The notes below the pieces were generated by a model. It was not told the origin of the DNA and searched no databases. It saw only the letters and a program-made list of their open reading frames with translations. A stretch of 64,000 nucleotides of DNA, taken from positions 13,626,178 to 13,690,177 of the forward strand of contig CM043797.1 in the NCBI GenBank assembly GCA_023974075.1, read 5' to 3'. Below, one piece after another: positions 1 through 9,834 of this stretch (position 1 is its first letter; every line of letters begins with the position of its first letter). A program made the position numbers and the translations under genes. The stretch comes from Chaenocephalus aceratus (lineage: Eukaryota > Chordata > Actinopteri > Perciformes > Channichthyidae).

Positions 1-354
1 TGTGCAGGAGAAATGGGGAGGCTACATATAAGGATATTTTTAATCTTAACCGAAAATGGACTATAATGACAAAACAAGAGTCTTAAATGTCCATAATTTT
101 GTATTATTCTCTAATGTCATATTTCTTTTGTCACCCCTACTTACAAGGACCATCTGGCTCCAAAGATACGGCAGAGAACATAACAGTGTGTTTGATGTAA
201 GAACATTTCAAGTAATGATCTAATAATACATTTTCATTCTTTAAAGACACTATGCAATTACCGCTTATAGCTTAAGACCTTTGATGTTTGTTCTGGTAAA
301 CTACAGTACTGACAATTTAACTCCTGGGCGGTCCTTTAAGCAGATCAAGAAATA
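1..354. other. AT-rich non-coding flank
   Basis: No convincing coding region, RNA gene or complete repeat was seen. The stretch is AT-rich and lies upstream of the first recognised CNTN5 exon, so it is either 5' flank or an early CNTN5 intron; the first exon of that gene was not found and the two cannot be told apart here. Confidence 0.5.
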
Positions 355-448
355 GGCTGCATCTCACTTCTCTTAACTTTAATCCTTGCGTCCCTCATTT
401 GCGTCTTTTCCTTGCGTCTGAGGCCCAATCCCAAACCACGCCCTACAC

Positions 449-1956
449 CAGGGGTCGGCAACAGGCGGACCGCGGTCCGGATCCGGACCCAGACGCCGAC
501 CTATACGGACCCGGACCTATAATCAATACTGTAACGTTCACAAAGGGAGTCGGAAACAGGCTTCTAGTTATTAGGCCTTAATAACTCTTCTCATTCGCAG
601 ATGATCACAGGCACATGTCACTTCGTGGGTTCTACCTCACACTCCCTAACTCCTATCCCTCACATATCTATATAGCAGTGTCTACGTCACAACTCCCCGC
701 CCTCCCCCGTCCGCTCCCCCAACCACAGGCCCGCACCTCAACCAGCATCACTGTGCAGCTCTATGATTGGCAGAGAGACGGGGGATGCCTGAGTGACACC
801 CTGAACATCCTATGCAGGGTCGCTACAATACATTAATAGGGGATTTCAATTTAGACGGGGCCACACTATTTTAACCGCCGCCGACGGGGCGAAAGAGACG
901 AGTGAGCGATACAGGGAGAGAAACACAGAAGAAGAGATGAGAGCGCGGCAGAGAGAAGCGGAGAGGAAAGTGAGTAAAGAGAACTGTTTGCGATACAGGG
1001 AGAGAAGCGGAGAGGAGAGTGAACAGGCGTGTTTGCGGCAGACAGGAGAGAAATAATTACACATGGCGCTCTCCAAGAAGAGGAAAGTGGACAGTGAGAA
1101 CAGAGCTTTTAACCCCGAGTGGACGGACTCATTCATGTGCATCCTGCCCACTGGGAGCACAGAACCAGTGTGTCTCATTTGTTCAGAGACCGTGGCGCTC
1201 ATTAAAAGTGCCAAAACGTTTGTGTTTGACCAAACATTCCCTCTCAAGTCAGAACTGAGGTCACAAAAAATAAGCAGTCTCAGAGCCCAATATGATCAGT
1301 CGACCAGGATCAAAATTAAAACTAAATATCGTTCCAGGCTAACCAATGAGCACCTGCATGTGTGTATGAGAATTTCAGCCCAGATTTAAACTCAAGAGCT
1401 CAATTCTTGCACTGAACAAAACAAAGTGAGAGAGGGACTGCAATATAAGAGGGAAAGAAAGAGAAACTTTAAAACTGTTCAATTGTTATGATGTGTAAAG
1501 ACGATATTGTTCTATAATCGTCTGAAACTGTTTAGTCATGATGTGAAACGGTTAACAAAGAAAAAGGAAAACTCAAGCTGCTGCTACACTTTATTATATT
1601 TATCTAAAATTAAGCACTTTTAAGATGCACATATTTTCAAAAGCTATTTTATTTATTTTCTCTATTTTATTTGTAAATGCAGCCCGAGAGGAACATTACA
1701 CATATCCACAGTATTTACTGTATATCTGTATAGTTCAATGTTAATTGACAATAAATATTGTTGTTTATGAATTGTACTTTCTTTATTTGATTGGCAGTCA
1801 GTTGTTGATTACATGCAGACGTTGATAAAGCTACAGGCTACTTTAATATATATTACACTAATTCATAAAGCAACTTAGACATTTTGATGTTCCGGACCTT
1901 TGCATGGGGACATTTTCTCTAACTGGACCTCGTTGAATTTTAGTTGAATACCCCTG
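449..1956 (+). mobile_element. hAT transposon, internally deleted, with 8-bp target duplication
   Basis: The element starts CAGGGGTCGG and ends in CCCCTG. It is flanked by CCCTACAC (441-448) and CCCTACAT (1957-1964), an 8-bp target duplication with one mismatch and central TA. It inserted into the arm of the surrounding inverted-repeat element. The 5' part has an inverted CCAAT box near 754 and a duplicated GCGATACAGGGAGAGA motif before an ATG at 1063 that opens a transposase remnant. At 1.5 kb it is too short for a complete hAT, so it is a non-autonomous deletion derivative. Confidence 0.9.
1063..1389 (+). pseudogene. hAT transposase remnant (GTF2IRD2-like N-terminus joined to C-terminus)
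   Basis: The 108-codon ORF opens MALSKKRKVDSENRAF followed by a tract with the CLIC half of a BED/THAP-like zinc site. This is the recognisable start of hAT transposases that are often annotated as GTF2I-repeat-domain-2-like proteins. After about 85 residues it passes directly to a short tail containing LTNEHLHVCMR, which resembles the extreme C-terminus of the same family. The DDE catalytic core and dimerisation region are therefore missing, consistent with one large internal deletion. The family assignment is by motif recall; a non-catalytic peptide could still be made. Confidence 0.75.
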
Positions 1957-2735
1957 CCCTACATCCTACCCCTACACACTCCCCCTCCGTGACGGAGTGA
2001 ACTCCGTGGAGGGACACTCTCAGCTCAACGAGGCTCCCTCCTGTCAGATGGAGGGAGTAAATACAGCAGCAAGCTTTGGCACAAACTCCCCTCTCTCCGG
2101 CAAAAACAGGAAATGCCGTAACTGTATGGAACAACGGTTTCAAATCAGCATCTCTTACTTAGACAAAAAATGTAAATTAATAAATCAAATAAAACTCCAA
2201 ACATCTTTCATTGTGTTAAAACGTTAAACCTGCTTTTTATAAGCTTCTTAGTTTTTGCAACAGTCTGTAAATATGCACAACTTTATAATAAAATGCACAC
2301 ATTTACATTTTTCTAGACTAAACACAGGTATGATCCTAAGTTAAAAACATATGAGGTTGTTAACATCGCAGTTTATCAGTGGATGTTTGCTGGAACTACT
2401 TGTAAACAGCGTGTTTCCTGACGAACACACACAGCGTTGAGACCGGTCAGGTAGAGACCGGTCTCAAGTCAGCACCGATGCAGACTCGCTGTTTTAGGGC
2501 TTGATAGCCCACTCCCCCTCCACACCGCTCCACAATCGTTGGTTTGGAACAGCCCTCAATGTGGCGGACCCTCCGTGCGAACGTGCAAACGGAGGGGTAG
2601 TGTATAGGGTGTAGGGGGCGGTTTGGGATTGGGCCTTAGTCTCTCCCACCAGGGAAGCATGGAGAGACGCAAGGAAACCACGAGAAGGGAGAAGAAGCAG
2701 GGAAATTAGTTTTAAGAGCAATGGGACGTCCGTTA

Positions 2736-2912
2736 TGTTATGTATGTGTCACATCAGGTGTGACTGTGCCTTTAAGATGGCACCGGGAGTTTTGGGATGT
2801 GTGAACCGGATACAGTTGTGTTGTTGTGGTGTTGTCATGGAAGCGTATGCAACAACGTGTTCAATAAACGGTCAACCTAAATGTCGTAGTCCATAGTCTT
2901 ACATATACAACA
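2736..2912 (+). repeat. 5' LTR of Gypsy element
   Basis: The LTR begins TGTTATGTATG and ends TACAACA. It contains an AATAAA polyadenylation signal near 2861. It matches 7063-7239 across its full length, which indicates recent insertion or later gene conversion. Confidence 0.93.
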
Positions 2913-2927
2913 TTGGCGACGAGGATT

Positions 2928-4748
2928 ATGGATTCTCTACTATCACCTCTCTCCCCGTTCCTCGCACTGCCGGGCGAACCGCCGATTCCGTGGGTTCGCT
3001 GGCTTGAGTCCTTCGAAACGTTCATAGTAGCCGCGGGGCTAGCTGAAGCTAACGACGACAGGAAGAAAGCCCTGCTGATACACTCACTGGGCAGCGAGGG
3101 ACAGCGGATTTTTCGGACTCTCGGACTCGCTCCGAAATATGCGGACTGTGTTACACTGCTCACTGGACACTTTGCTGCCCCACAAAATGTTATGCTCCGG
3201 CGGATTGTTTTTCGGCAACGCCGGCAACAGGCGGGTGAGTCCGTCCACCATTACGTGGCTGATCTGAGGGGACTAGCCAGCCTCTGTAAATTCGGGGCGC
3301 TGGAGGATGAACTCATACGGGATCAGCTGGCTGAGCACACTAACAGCCCGACTCTCAGAGAAAAGCTGCTAATGATGACAGACAAGCTCACTTTAACAAG
3401 AGCAGTGGAGGTAGCTTTCCAGCTAGAGTCAGCAGCAGCCTTAGCATCCCAGCTAGCTCCCTCCTCCGGTTCTTTTCCCCACAGACCCATGCTACTAACT
3501 CAAACGGTGGCGCTACCCATGGAGCCTCACGGGGAGGTTTTCCCTGAGGACAACTTTGATGTGAACTTTGCAGCACGCCAGGGTACGGCAGCACGCCAGG
3601 GTACGGCAGCACGCCGGCCCTGTGATAATTGTGGCTCATCATCGCACCAGAGTCGAGCTCTGAACTGCCCTGCCAAGGGACAGAGGTGTCAACGCTGTGG
3701 CAGACAGAACCATTTTGCACGGGTCTGTCGCTCTGTTCCTGCAGCCGACGGCCCACCTCCACGTACGCCTGGGCCACACGCACCGACGACCATCCACTCC
3801 GTGGGCGCCATCTCCCGACGGCTAAAGTGCTGCACGGTGGAGCTGGATGGGGTCTGCTTCCCGCTGCTGCTGGATACGGGGGCCTCCAAGTCCCTCCTGA
3901 ATGTTTCCACGGTCCGGCGTCTCTTTCCGCTCCGAACAATCACCGCCGACGCCGAGGATTTGTATGGGTATGGACACTCTAAAATTGGAATGGCGGGCAC
4001 AATCACCTTGGCTGTGCGTTACGGGACTAAGACTCTCCCCGCATTCACCTTTCAAGTGTCTCACCAGGGGGCCAACCTCATGGGTTTTGATTTGTTTTGT
4101 GAGTTGGGTTTCACCCTTGTGGACAATTCTGGGGCCGCTATCTTGTCTGTTGGCTCGCCGTGGCATCAGCGCTGGCCTGCCCTGTTCAGTGGTTTGGGCT
4201 GCCTCACCGCCTTTGACCACCAGCCCCTCCTCAAGCCTGAGGTACACCCCGTGATTCAGCCCATACGCCGCCTGCCTCTCGCCCTGCGCGACGACGTCAC
4301 CGCCGAGCTGCAAAAACTCTTGGACGCGGGCATCATCGAACGCATTGATGCTTCCCCGTGGATTTCAAACCTGGTGGTGGTGAAGAAGAAGTCAGGGGGC
4401 CTGCGCCCGTGCATCGACCTCAGGCCGGTGAACAAGGCCGTGATACCCGACAGGTATCCGCTGCCCACAGTGGAGGAGCTAGCCCCACAATTCTACGGCT
4501 CTTCCATGTTCACGAAACTAGACCTTCGTCAAGGCTACCTGCAGGTTCCGCTGCACCCTGACAGCCGCAGCCTTACAGCTTTCGTGACTCATGTCGGAGT
4601 GTTTCGCTACACCCGCATGCCTTTTGGCCTCAGCTCGGCATACCAGCTGTTTTCAAAAAATCATGTCCACCATCTTCGCAGGCATCCCGGGCGTGGTCGT
4701 CTTCCTGGACGACATAGTGGTTCATGGTGCTACACCAGCCGTTCATGA
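2928..4748 (+). pseudogene. Gypsy gag-protease-RT (first pol segment, frameshifted in RT)
   Basis: The start chosen is the ATG at 2928, sixteen bases after the LTR. Residues 1-230 are gag-like. From residue about 232 (3621-3728) there are two zinc knuckles, the first unusual (C-x2-C-x4-H-x6-C) and the second canonical CCHC. Just before them an 18-bp repeat (3570-3616) encodes a repeated GTAARQ. The aspartic protease motif DTG is at 3873-3881 (residue 316). RT begins after residue 420 with FTKLDLRQGYLQVPL. The reading frame leaves the conserved RT track at about 4650, in a run of As, and ends in an unrelated tail. Gag and pol share one frame with no stop between them. Confidence 0.9.
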
Positions 4749-4926
4749 CGAACGCCTGGCGAGGGTGCTGGACGTCCTCGCCAGTCACAACCTCACACTC
4801 AATGGGGAAAAGTGCACCTTCGCTGTTCCAGCCATCGAGTTTGTGGGGTTCCGCCTGACCACCGACGGCCTCAGCCCGTTACACTCCAACGTAGAGGCGG
4901 TGCTGCGCCTGCCTGAGCCTGCCTGA
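4656..4926 (+). pseudogene. Gypsy pol, RT palm segment in second frame
   Basis: This continues RT in the +1 frame relative to the upstream ORF. It includes the catalytic FLDD box at 4702-4713 (a variant of YxDD) and the downstream thumb-side sequence. It stops at 4924-4926 inside a directly duplicated GCCTGAGCCT tract. That duplication shifts the frame and looks like a replication slippage event. Confidence 0.88.
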
Positions 4927-4939
4927 GCCGTCCTGTCCG

Positions 4940-6178
4940 GCTCAGATCTCTTCGTTTCTGGGGATGACGGCCTACTACCTGCGCTTCCTTCCTCAGTACT
5001 CCTCGACCACCTCCCCACTACGTGAACTCCTGAAACAGGACGCGGTCTGGGAGTGGACCCCGGCCTGCTCTGCCGCTATTCGCCAGCTCAAGACGCAGCT
5101 CACCTCAACGCCGGTGCTCGCATTCTTTGACCTGAAGAGCCCCACGTTCGTGACCTGTGACGCGTCCAATACGGCAATAGGGGCGGTGCTGTCCCAGATC
5201 CAGGGGGGCACAGAACGCCCGGTGGCGTTCGCCTCTCGGTCCCTCAACTCGGCCGAACAGAAATACTCAGTGGGGGAGCGGGAGGCGCTGGCCTGCGTCT
5301 GGGCGTGCGAGCGGTGGCACATGTACGTGTGTGGGCGGCATTTTACGTTGCGTACTGACCATCAGGCTCTTACAGCCCTGCTTGCTACATCGGGGTCGGG
5401 GCACAAACCGCTGAGGATCTACCGCTGGTCAGAGAGACTCCTGCCGTATGACTTCACCACAGTGTTTACTCCCGGCAGGGAGAATGTGGTGGCTGACCTG
5501 CTCTCCCGCGCCACCCCCACCCCAGCGCCCGGCGAGGGCCCGGACGCAACAGAGTCAGAGCTCATACTCATGCTCCAAGCCCCGCTTCAGGCCGCGGTTT
5601 CCCTGGATGACCTTCGGCTCGCGTCGGAGGAGGACCCCACGCTCTCCCGGCTCCGCACTTACATCCGGGAGGGATGGCCTGCGAAGTTCCCGGAGGAGCT
5701 GGCGTCTTTTCATCGGGTCAAGGACGAGCTGACCTGCTGGAACGGTGTTTGCGTGGCTCGGGGCCTCCGCACGTTCGTTCCCATCGACCTCAGGGCCCGC
5801 GTATTGTCTATGGCGCACGAGGGCCACCTGGGTATCGTGAAGGTAAAACAGTGCTGCAGGGATTTGGTGTGGTGGCCGGGCATAGATCGAGATATAGAGA
5901 CAATGGTGAAGGAGTGCACGGCCTGCCTGGTCAGTGGCAAAACTGGCCCGCCACTCCCACCGCCCCTGCAGCCCTTGCAGTGGCCACACGCGCCTTGGGA
6001 GCACATGCAGCTGGACATCTGTGGGGAGCTGCATGGCGTCCCGCACCACCAACGCTTCCTCCTGGTGGCCTACGACCTCCATTCGAAATGGCCAGAGGTG
6101 GTCGCCACAGGGTCCGTAACGGCTCGGGTGGTCACAGACTTCCTCTCTTCTCTGTTTGCTCGCCATCACTACGGATAA
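4940..6178 (+). pseudogene. Gypsy pol, RT connection, RNase H and integrase N-terminus
   Basis: A third-frame ORF begins in the RT thumb and continues through RNase H (FVTCDASNTAIGAVL, in which the D starts the active site) to the integrase zinc-binding HHCC region (HEGHLGI, then CTAC). It then enters the integrase core with its first Asp in QLDICGE. It terminates at 6178 soon after FLSSLFARHH, where the conserved core should continue, so a small deletion or insertion lies near 6160. Confidence 0.88.
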
Positions 6179-6923
6179 CGGCCCACAATTTGTCTCCTCT
6201 GAGTTCGCCACCTTTGTGGAAGAGAGGGGGATTAAACACATCCGTACAGCTTTCTACCACCCGCAAGCAAATGGGGGGGTGGAAAGGTTCAACCAAACCC
6301 TAAAGAACGGGATCAGAGCACACCTGGCAGATGGTCTTCCATTCTCAGCCGCGCTGCTTCGCACCTTGCTTCACTACCGGGCGACGCCCCATTCAACTAC
6401 CGGCAGCTCCCCAGCCCTCTTGATGATGGGCCGCGAGCTGCAGCTCCCTTTGGATCGGCTACGGGCCCCGGCGGCCGTCACGCCAACAGCCACACCCTGC
6501 CAGAGTGCCAGGGTTGCAGAGGCTCAGCGTCGCATGAAGCAGCGGTTCGACAAGAGACTGAGGGTGAGAGCACCTTCCTTCACAGTGGGAGACTGGGTCA
6601 GGATTCACCGTCCTAACCGGGACCAGAAGCTGCTATCCTTCTGGACGGCGCCGATGAAGGTCACCGCTCAACTGGGGTCAGCCACCCTTCGTTTGGCCGA
6701 CGGATCACGGTGGCATGCAAGCCGGCTTCGGAAGGTGGCACCGCCCCCCATCGTGGACCCAGGGCCCAGGGAGGACGGGGACTTTGTTTTTCCTGATGAG
6801 CAGTTGCAGGGTCCAGCCGGGTTCCCACCTGAGCCGGTTGAGCCAGTGGTTCGCTTTGAAGCTCATCCGGCCCGTGTCCGGGTCAGACCAAGATACTTGG
6901 AAGACTATATTGTGAGCTTGTGA
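6165..6923 (+). pseudogene. Gypsy pol, integrase core and C-terminus
   Basis: In a fourth segment the integrase continues with the second catalytic Asp (ITTDNGPQF) and the catalytic Glu (NGGVERFNQTLK). A basic C-terminal DNA-binding region with a GDWVRIHRPN motif follows. The natural stop is at 6921-6923, about 140 bp before the 3' LTR. No chromodomain is apparent. Confidence 0.88.
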
Positions 6924-7062
6924 CTCTCAGGGGTAATGTTCAGAGCATAGTCTGTTGCGTGGCAGAATAATCCACATGGCTATGCTGGTGACTGGCAGTC
7001 TACCCAGTTCATCTAGAGTAGATAGCTAAAAGTTAATTGGGTTCCTTGTGGGGAGGGGTAAA

Positions 7063-7239
7063 TGTTATGTATGTGTCACATCAGGTGTGACTGTGCCTTT
7101 AAGATGGCACCGGGAGTTTTGGGATGTGTGAACCGGATACAGTTGTGTTGTTGTGGTGTTGTCATGGAAGCGTATGCAACAACGTGTTCAATAAACGGTC
7201 AACCTAAATGTCGTAGTCCATAGTCTTACATATACAACA
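7063..7239 (+). repeat. 3' LTR of Gypsy element
   Basis: This 177-bp copy matches the LTR at 2736 and is preceded by the polypurine tract at 7049-7062. The right flank CGTTC mirrors the left flank CGTTA. Confidence 0.93.
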
Positions 7240-7947
7240 CGTTCCTCTGGAGCTTCACGTGAAGCGACGTCCGTTTGTGATGACACCGCACAGCTGAACG
7301 TCTGACAGCAGCTCTGTCCCCGTTGTTTTCACAAACACCCCTCTGTTAGTACCGTTAGTACACATTTACTGACATAAACATTTGTATCATCTGTTGCAGA
7401 CCCAAATAAATAAAATAACTAATTCTCAAAAAATGATAAATGCCATTCTTAAAATGTATAAACGAACAATAGTTTGATTAATATTGACTTGAGTGCAAAC
7501 AAGAATGAAAATTATTGAGAGAAGAAAAAGAGATGTTATCTATCAAATCCCAGTTAGATTAACATTCATTGGATTGTTCACTTTGTTGTTCAGATATATT
7601 GTGGTGACAGTTACGGCCGGGACATAATTCACTGTGTCATATAGTGTGTGTTGCAACCCGGACCGGTTAGTGAGGGTACCGGGGTTTGGGGTTATTCCTG
7701 CTAGATTGTCATGCAGAGCAGTTGATATACTTACCTCTTTAGAAATAAATGATTAATAACGTATGGAAATCCATTCTGAATGCACCGCCTCTGACTCCCT
7801 TCATCGGCTCTACAATATCACATATGTTTAACTAAATGATACATTAATTGAAACAAAACACAGTATAAACAGAGAAGTGACTCTCGTAAATTTCATGTGT
7901 TTTCTACACAAACTGCTCTCATCAGATCAGTGCATGCGTTGCATCGT

Positions 7948-7984
7948 CCAATCAGTGAGCGATACACAGTAAGGGGGCGGGGCG
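7948..7984 (+). promoter_or_regulatory. CCAAT box and GC box in the right arm of the composite element
   Basis: A CCAAT box at 7948-7952 (GTCCAATCAG) is followed 20 bp later by a GGGGGCGGGGC GC box. This spacing is typical of a TATA-less promoter. The pair sits in the right arm of the inverted-repeat block and may be a transposon promoter. No ORF starts close downstream. Confidence 0.3.
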
Positions 7985-8177
7985 AGTTGCTGAGGATTTC
8001 CCCAGAGGATGGTCTGGTGGTTCCTCCGTTATCGCTCCTCACTCCTCGATCGTCGGTCCTCCGGCACAAATAAGGGCAATGGGACGCTACTCAAGATGGC
8101 GCAGAAAAATCAACTTCCGGTGATACAGAGGACCGAGGAGCGAGGAAATTGAAAATAAGTAACCTGAGATGCAGCCA

Positions 8178-9221
8178 AAGTTGTCTAAAATTGAATTCCT
8201 CAAGGGGAAGCAAGTCTCAAGAATAAAGAAATATAAGAAACACATATTTTCTTTGTTTTTGTTTCAGCATTAACAAGTTCAAAATTGACTTAAATGGTTT
8301 TGATTCCATTATGTGGAAAAACATCCAGTCAGTCCTAGTCAATCAGACTGAAGAATGACTCATATACTGTCAAATACATTAAAAGAACAAATTAATTTTT
8401 CTGCCAAGTGTAACAATATCACATTTGTCTGACTTACACAATCACTGTAAAGTACTTATGATAATTACAGTACTGCAGAACTCTTCTAATTGTTTCATAA
8501 CGTTTGAAACATCATGCATATAGTTTAGTGTTTCTTATAAACTCTCAAAGTTCATTGAACCTATAAAAAAGCATTGGAGGATTTCTGTGTATCAACACTT
8601 TAAGTGGTTTATAAAGTTAATAAACAGAGTCTTGGTAGCAGTTAATTTGTTTCAGTTGAGTTGATTCCATCCATTGATTATTTGTGTACTTCGGATTTGG
8701 TTCTATGGTACCTTGGATGCATCAATTTGACTGTTCATTAAAGGTATCTCAGCTTACTCCTGTCATATTGACTCCTGATGTCTGCTGCTTTGCAATGTAA
8801 TTGGCTTTTTCTTGTATAACTTTATTTGGGGATTTATTTTTCTACCCTTACATTTGAAACTCATGTAGAGATAAATACGTGACAATGTCTACGTTTGTCC
8901 TCAGAACGGTCACTTCAGCCGTCAAAGATAAGAATATGTGCATTTCCTGGAGACCAAGTGTCTGAGACAAACTGGATGTGAGTTTTAATTAAGCCAATAA
9001 ATGTTCACTCCTGAACCGTTGGTAACAATAATATTATTCTGGTGCAATGATTTATGGTCACAATATCCAGGAAATAAAACATTGAAGACAATACAATGTA
9101 ATAGACATATAACAACAATAAAATACACACCATTCATCTTTATCCTCCTTAGGCATTTGTTGACTTGAACCCAAGCAATGATATCTCTTAACTACTTCCT
9201 GTTATATTAGAAGGATGACTC
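8178..9221. other. Non-coding, no recognisable gene
   Basis: This is AT-rich sequence between two DNA transposons. I see no exon-like ORF with splice borders, no RNA gene and no clear repeat family. Confidence 0.5.
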
Positions 9222-9224
9222 TTA

Positions 9225-9831
9225 TGGCGCATTTCCACTGCAGCGGGTAGCCCCGTTTAAGCGTCCTTAATCGTCCTCAAGCGGCCAGGCCAGTTTTTGG
9301 TGGCCTTTCCATATAGCGCAGCGCCGGCTAGCGGGTACTTTTTCCCTCTTTTTTCGGCCCCATAAAATCGTGGTTCTATCAGGCCAGGGCCAGGGCCAGG
9401 GCTGAACTAGTGACGTCAACACTCTCGAATGCTGATTGGTCAGAGAGAATCGTCACAAGATCGCACGCGAGATCATCCCTAGCGTCGCATATATATTTAG
9501 AAGCAAGCTTGCAACATTTTTTATACACAGCATTTTTTTAAACGGAGGAGCTACAAAAATGGCAACGTCAAAGAAAAGCACACCGTGGTCGACCGAGGAG
9601 GTGACGACGTTCCTACATCTCATTGGGGATGATAAAATCCAGCGGGAGCTCGACGGAACAACTCGAAATGTGAAGCCGATCGCCCCGCCTACACTGCGCT
9701 GCTACCCCAGGTCCTAAACTGTAATGGAAATGCGCCACGGCCTCGGACGGCCAGCAAGGCAGCCCGAGGTCTGAGCGAGGACGCTTAGGGACGCTTAAAC
9801 AGGGCTACCCCGCTGCAGTGGAAATGTGCCA
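9225..9831 (+). mobile_element. Harbinger-type non-autonomous element, TTA target duplication
   Basis: The left end TGGCGCATTTCCACTGCAGC and the right end, read in reverse as TGGCACATTTCCACTGCAGC, form long inverted repeats. They are flanked by TTA at 9222-9224 and 9832-9834. A 3-bp TWA duplication is the Harbinger signature. A second outward-facing copy of the right terminal motif (GGAAATGCGCCA, 9725-9736) sits inside. The element carries a truncated MYB/SANT-like ORF but no nuclease. Confidence 0.85.
9559..9717 (+). pseudogene. Truncated MYB/SANT-like DNA-binding protein of a Harbinger element
   Basis: The ATG at 9559 opens MATSKKSTPWSTEEV and runs through FLHLIGDDKIQRELDG. This is the first part of the MYB/SANT-like trihelix protein that Harbinger transposons encode beside their DDE nuclease. 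Complete proteins of this kind usually exceed 150 residues; here the ORF ends after about 52 codons, in a deletion that runs into terminal-repeat-like sequence. The role in intact elements is binding transposon ends and nuclear import of the nuclease; this copy is too short for that. Confidence 0.7.
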
Positions 9832-9834
9832 TTA

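Larger units (their letters stand above)
421..2637. mobile_element. MITE-like element with GGCCCAATCCCAAACC termini
   Basis: GGCCCAATCCCAAACC at 422-437 is exactly inverted at 2620-2635. The similarity continues imperfectly inward for several tens of bases as C-rich CCCTACAC / CCCCTCCG-type sequence, which resumes on the far side of the nested hAT at about 1957. With the hAT removed the element is about 700 bp. No transposase is visible. The superfamily is uncertain. Confidence 0.5.
2736..7239 (+). mobile_element. Ty3/Gypsy LTR retrotransposon with apparently identical LTRs
   Basis: Two 177-bp LTRs (2736-2912, 7063-7239) read the same by eye. The 5' LTR is followed by TTGGCGACGAGGAT, a primer-binding-site-like start, and the 3' LTR is preceded by the purine tract GGGGAGGGGTAAA. 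Flanks are CGTTA on the left and CGTTC on the right, a 4-bp duplication (CGTT) or a 5-bp one with a mismatch. The gene order is gag with two zinc knuckles, protease, RT, RNase H, integrase, that is Ty3/Gypsy order. There is no env or chromodomain that I can see. Pol is broken by at least three frame changes, so the copy is not autonomous. Confidence 0.95.
355..8177. mobile_element. Composite inverted-repeat DNA transposon block with nested insertions
   Basis: The 12-mer GGCTGCATCTCA at 355-366 has its exact reverse complement at 8166-8177. Inside lie a second inverted-repeat element (421-2637), a hAT (449-1956) and a Gypsy element (2736-7239). A shared motif, GCAATGGGACG, occurs just left of the Gypsy element and again near 8082, as expected if both stretches belong to the same kind of terminal arm. 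No target duplication is evident outside the 12-mers, and the internal order suggests several related MITEs rather than one simple unit. The superfamily was not determined. Confidence 0.45.

Noticed and set aside
3388..3939. Long minus-strand ORFs across the Gypsy element
   Set aside because: They are shadows of GC-rich gag-pol coding sequence on the other strand.
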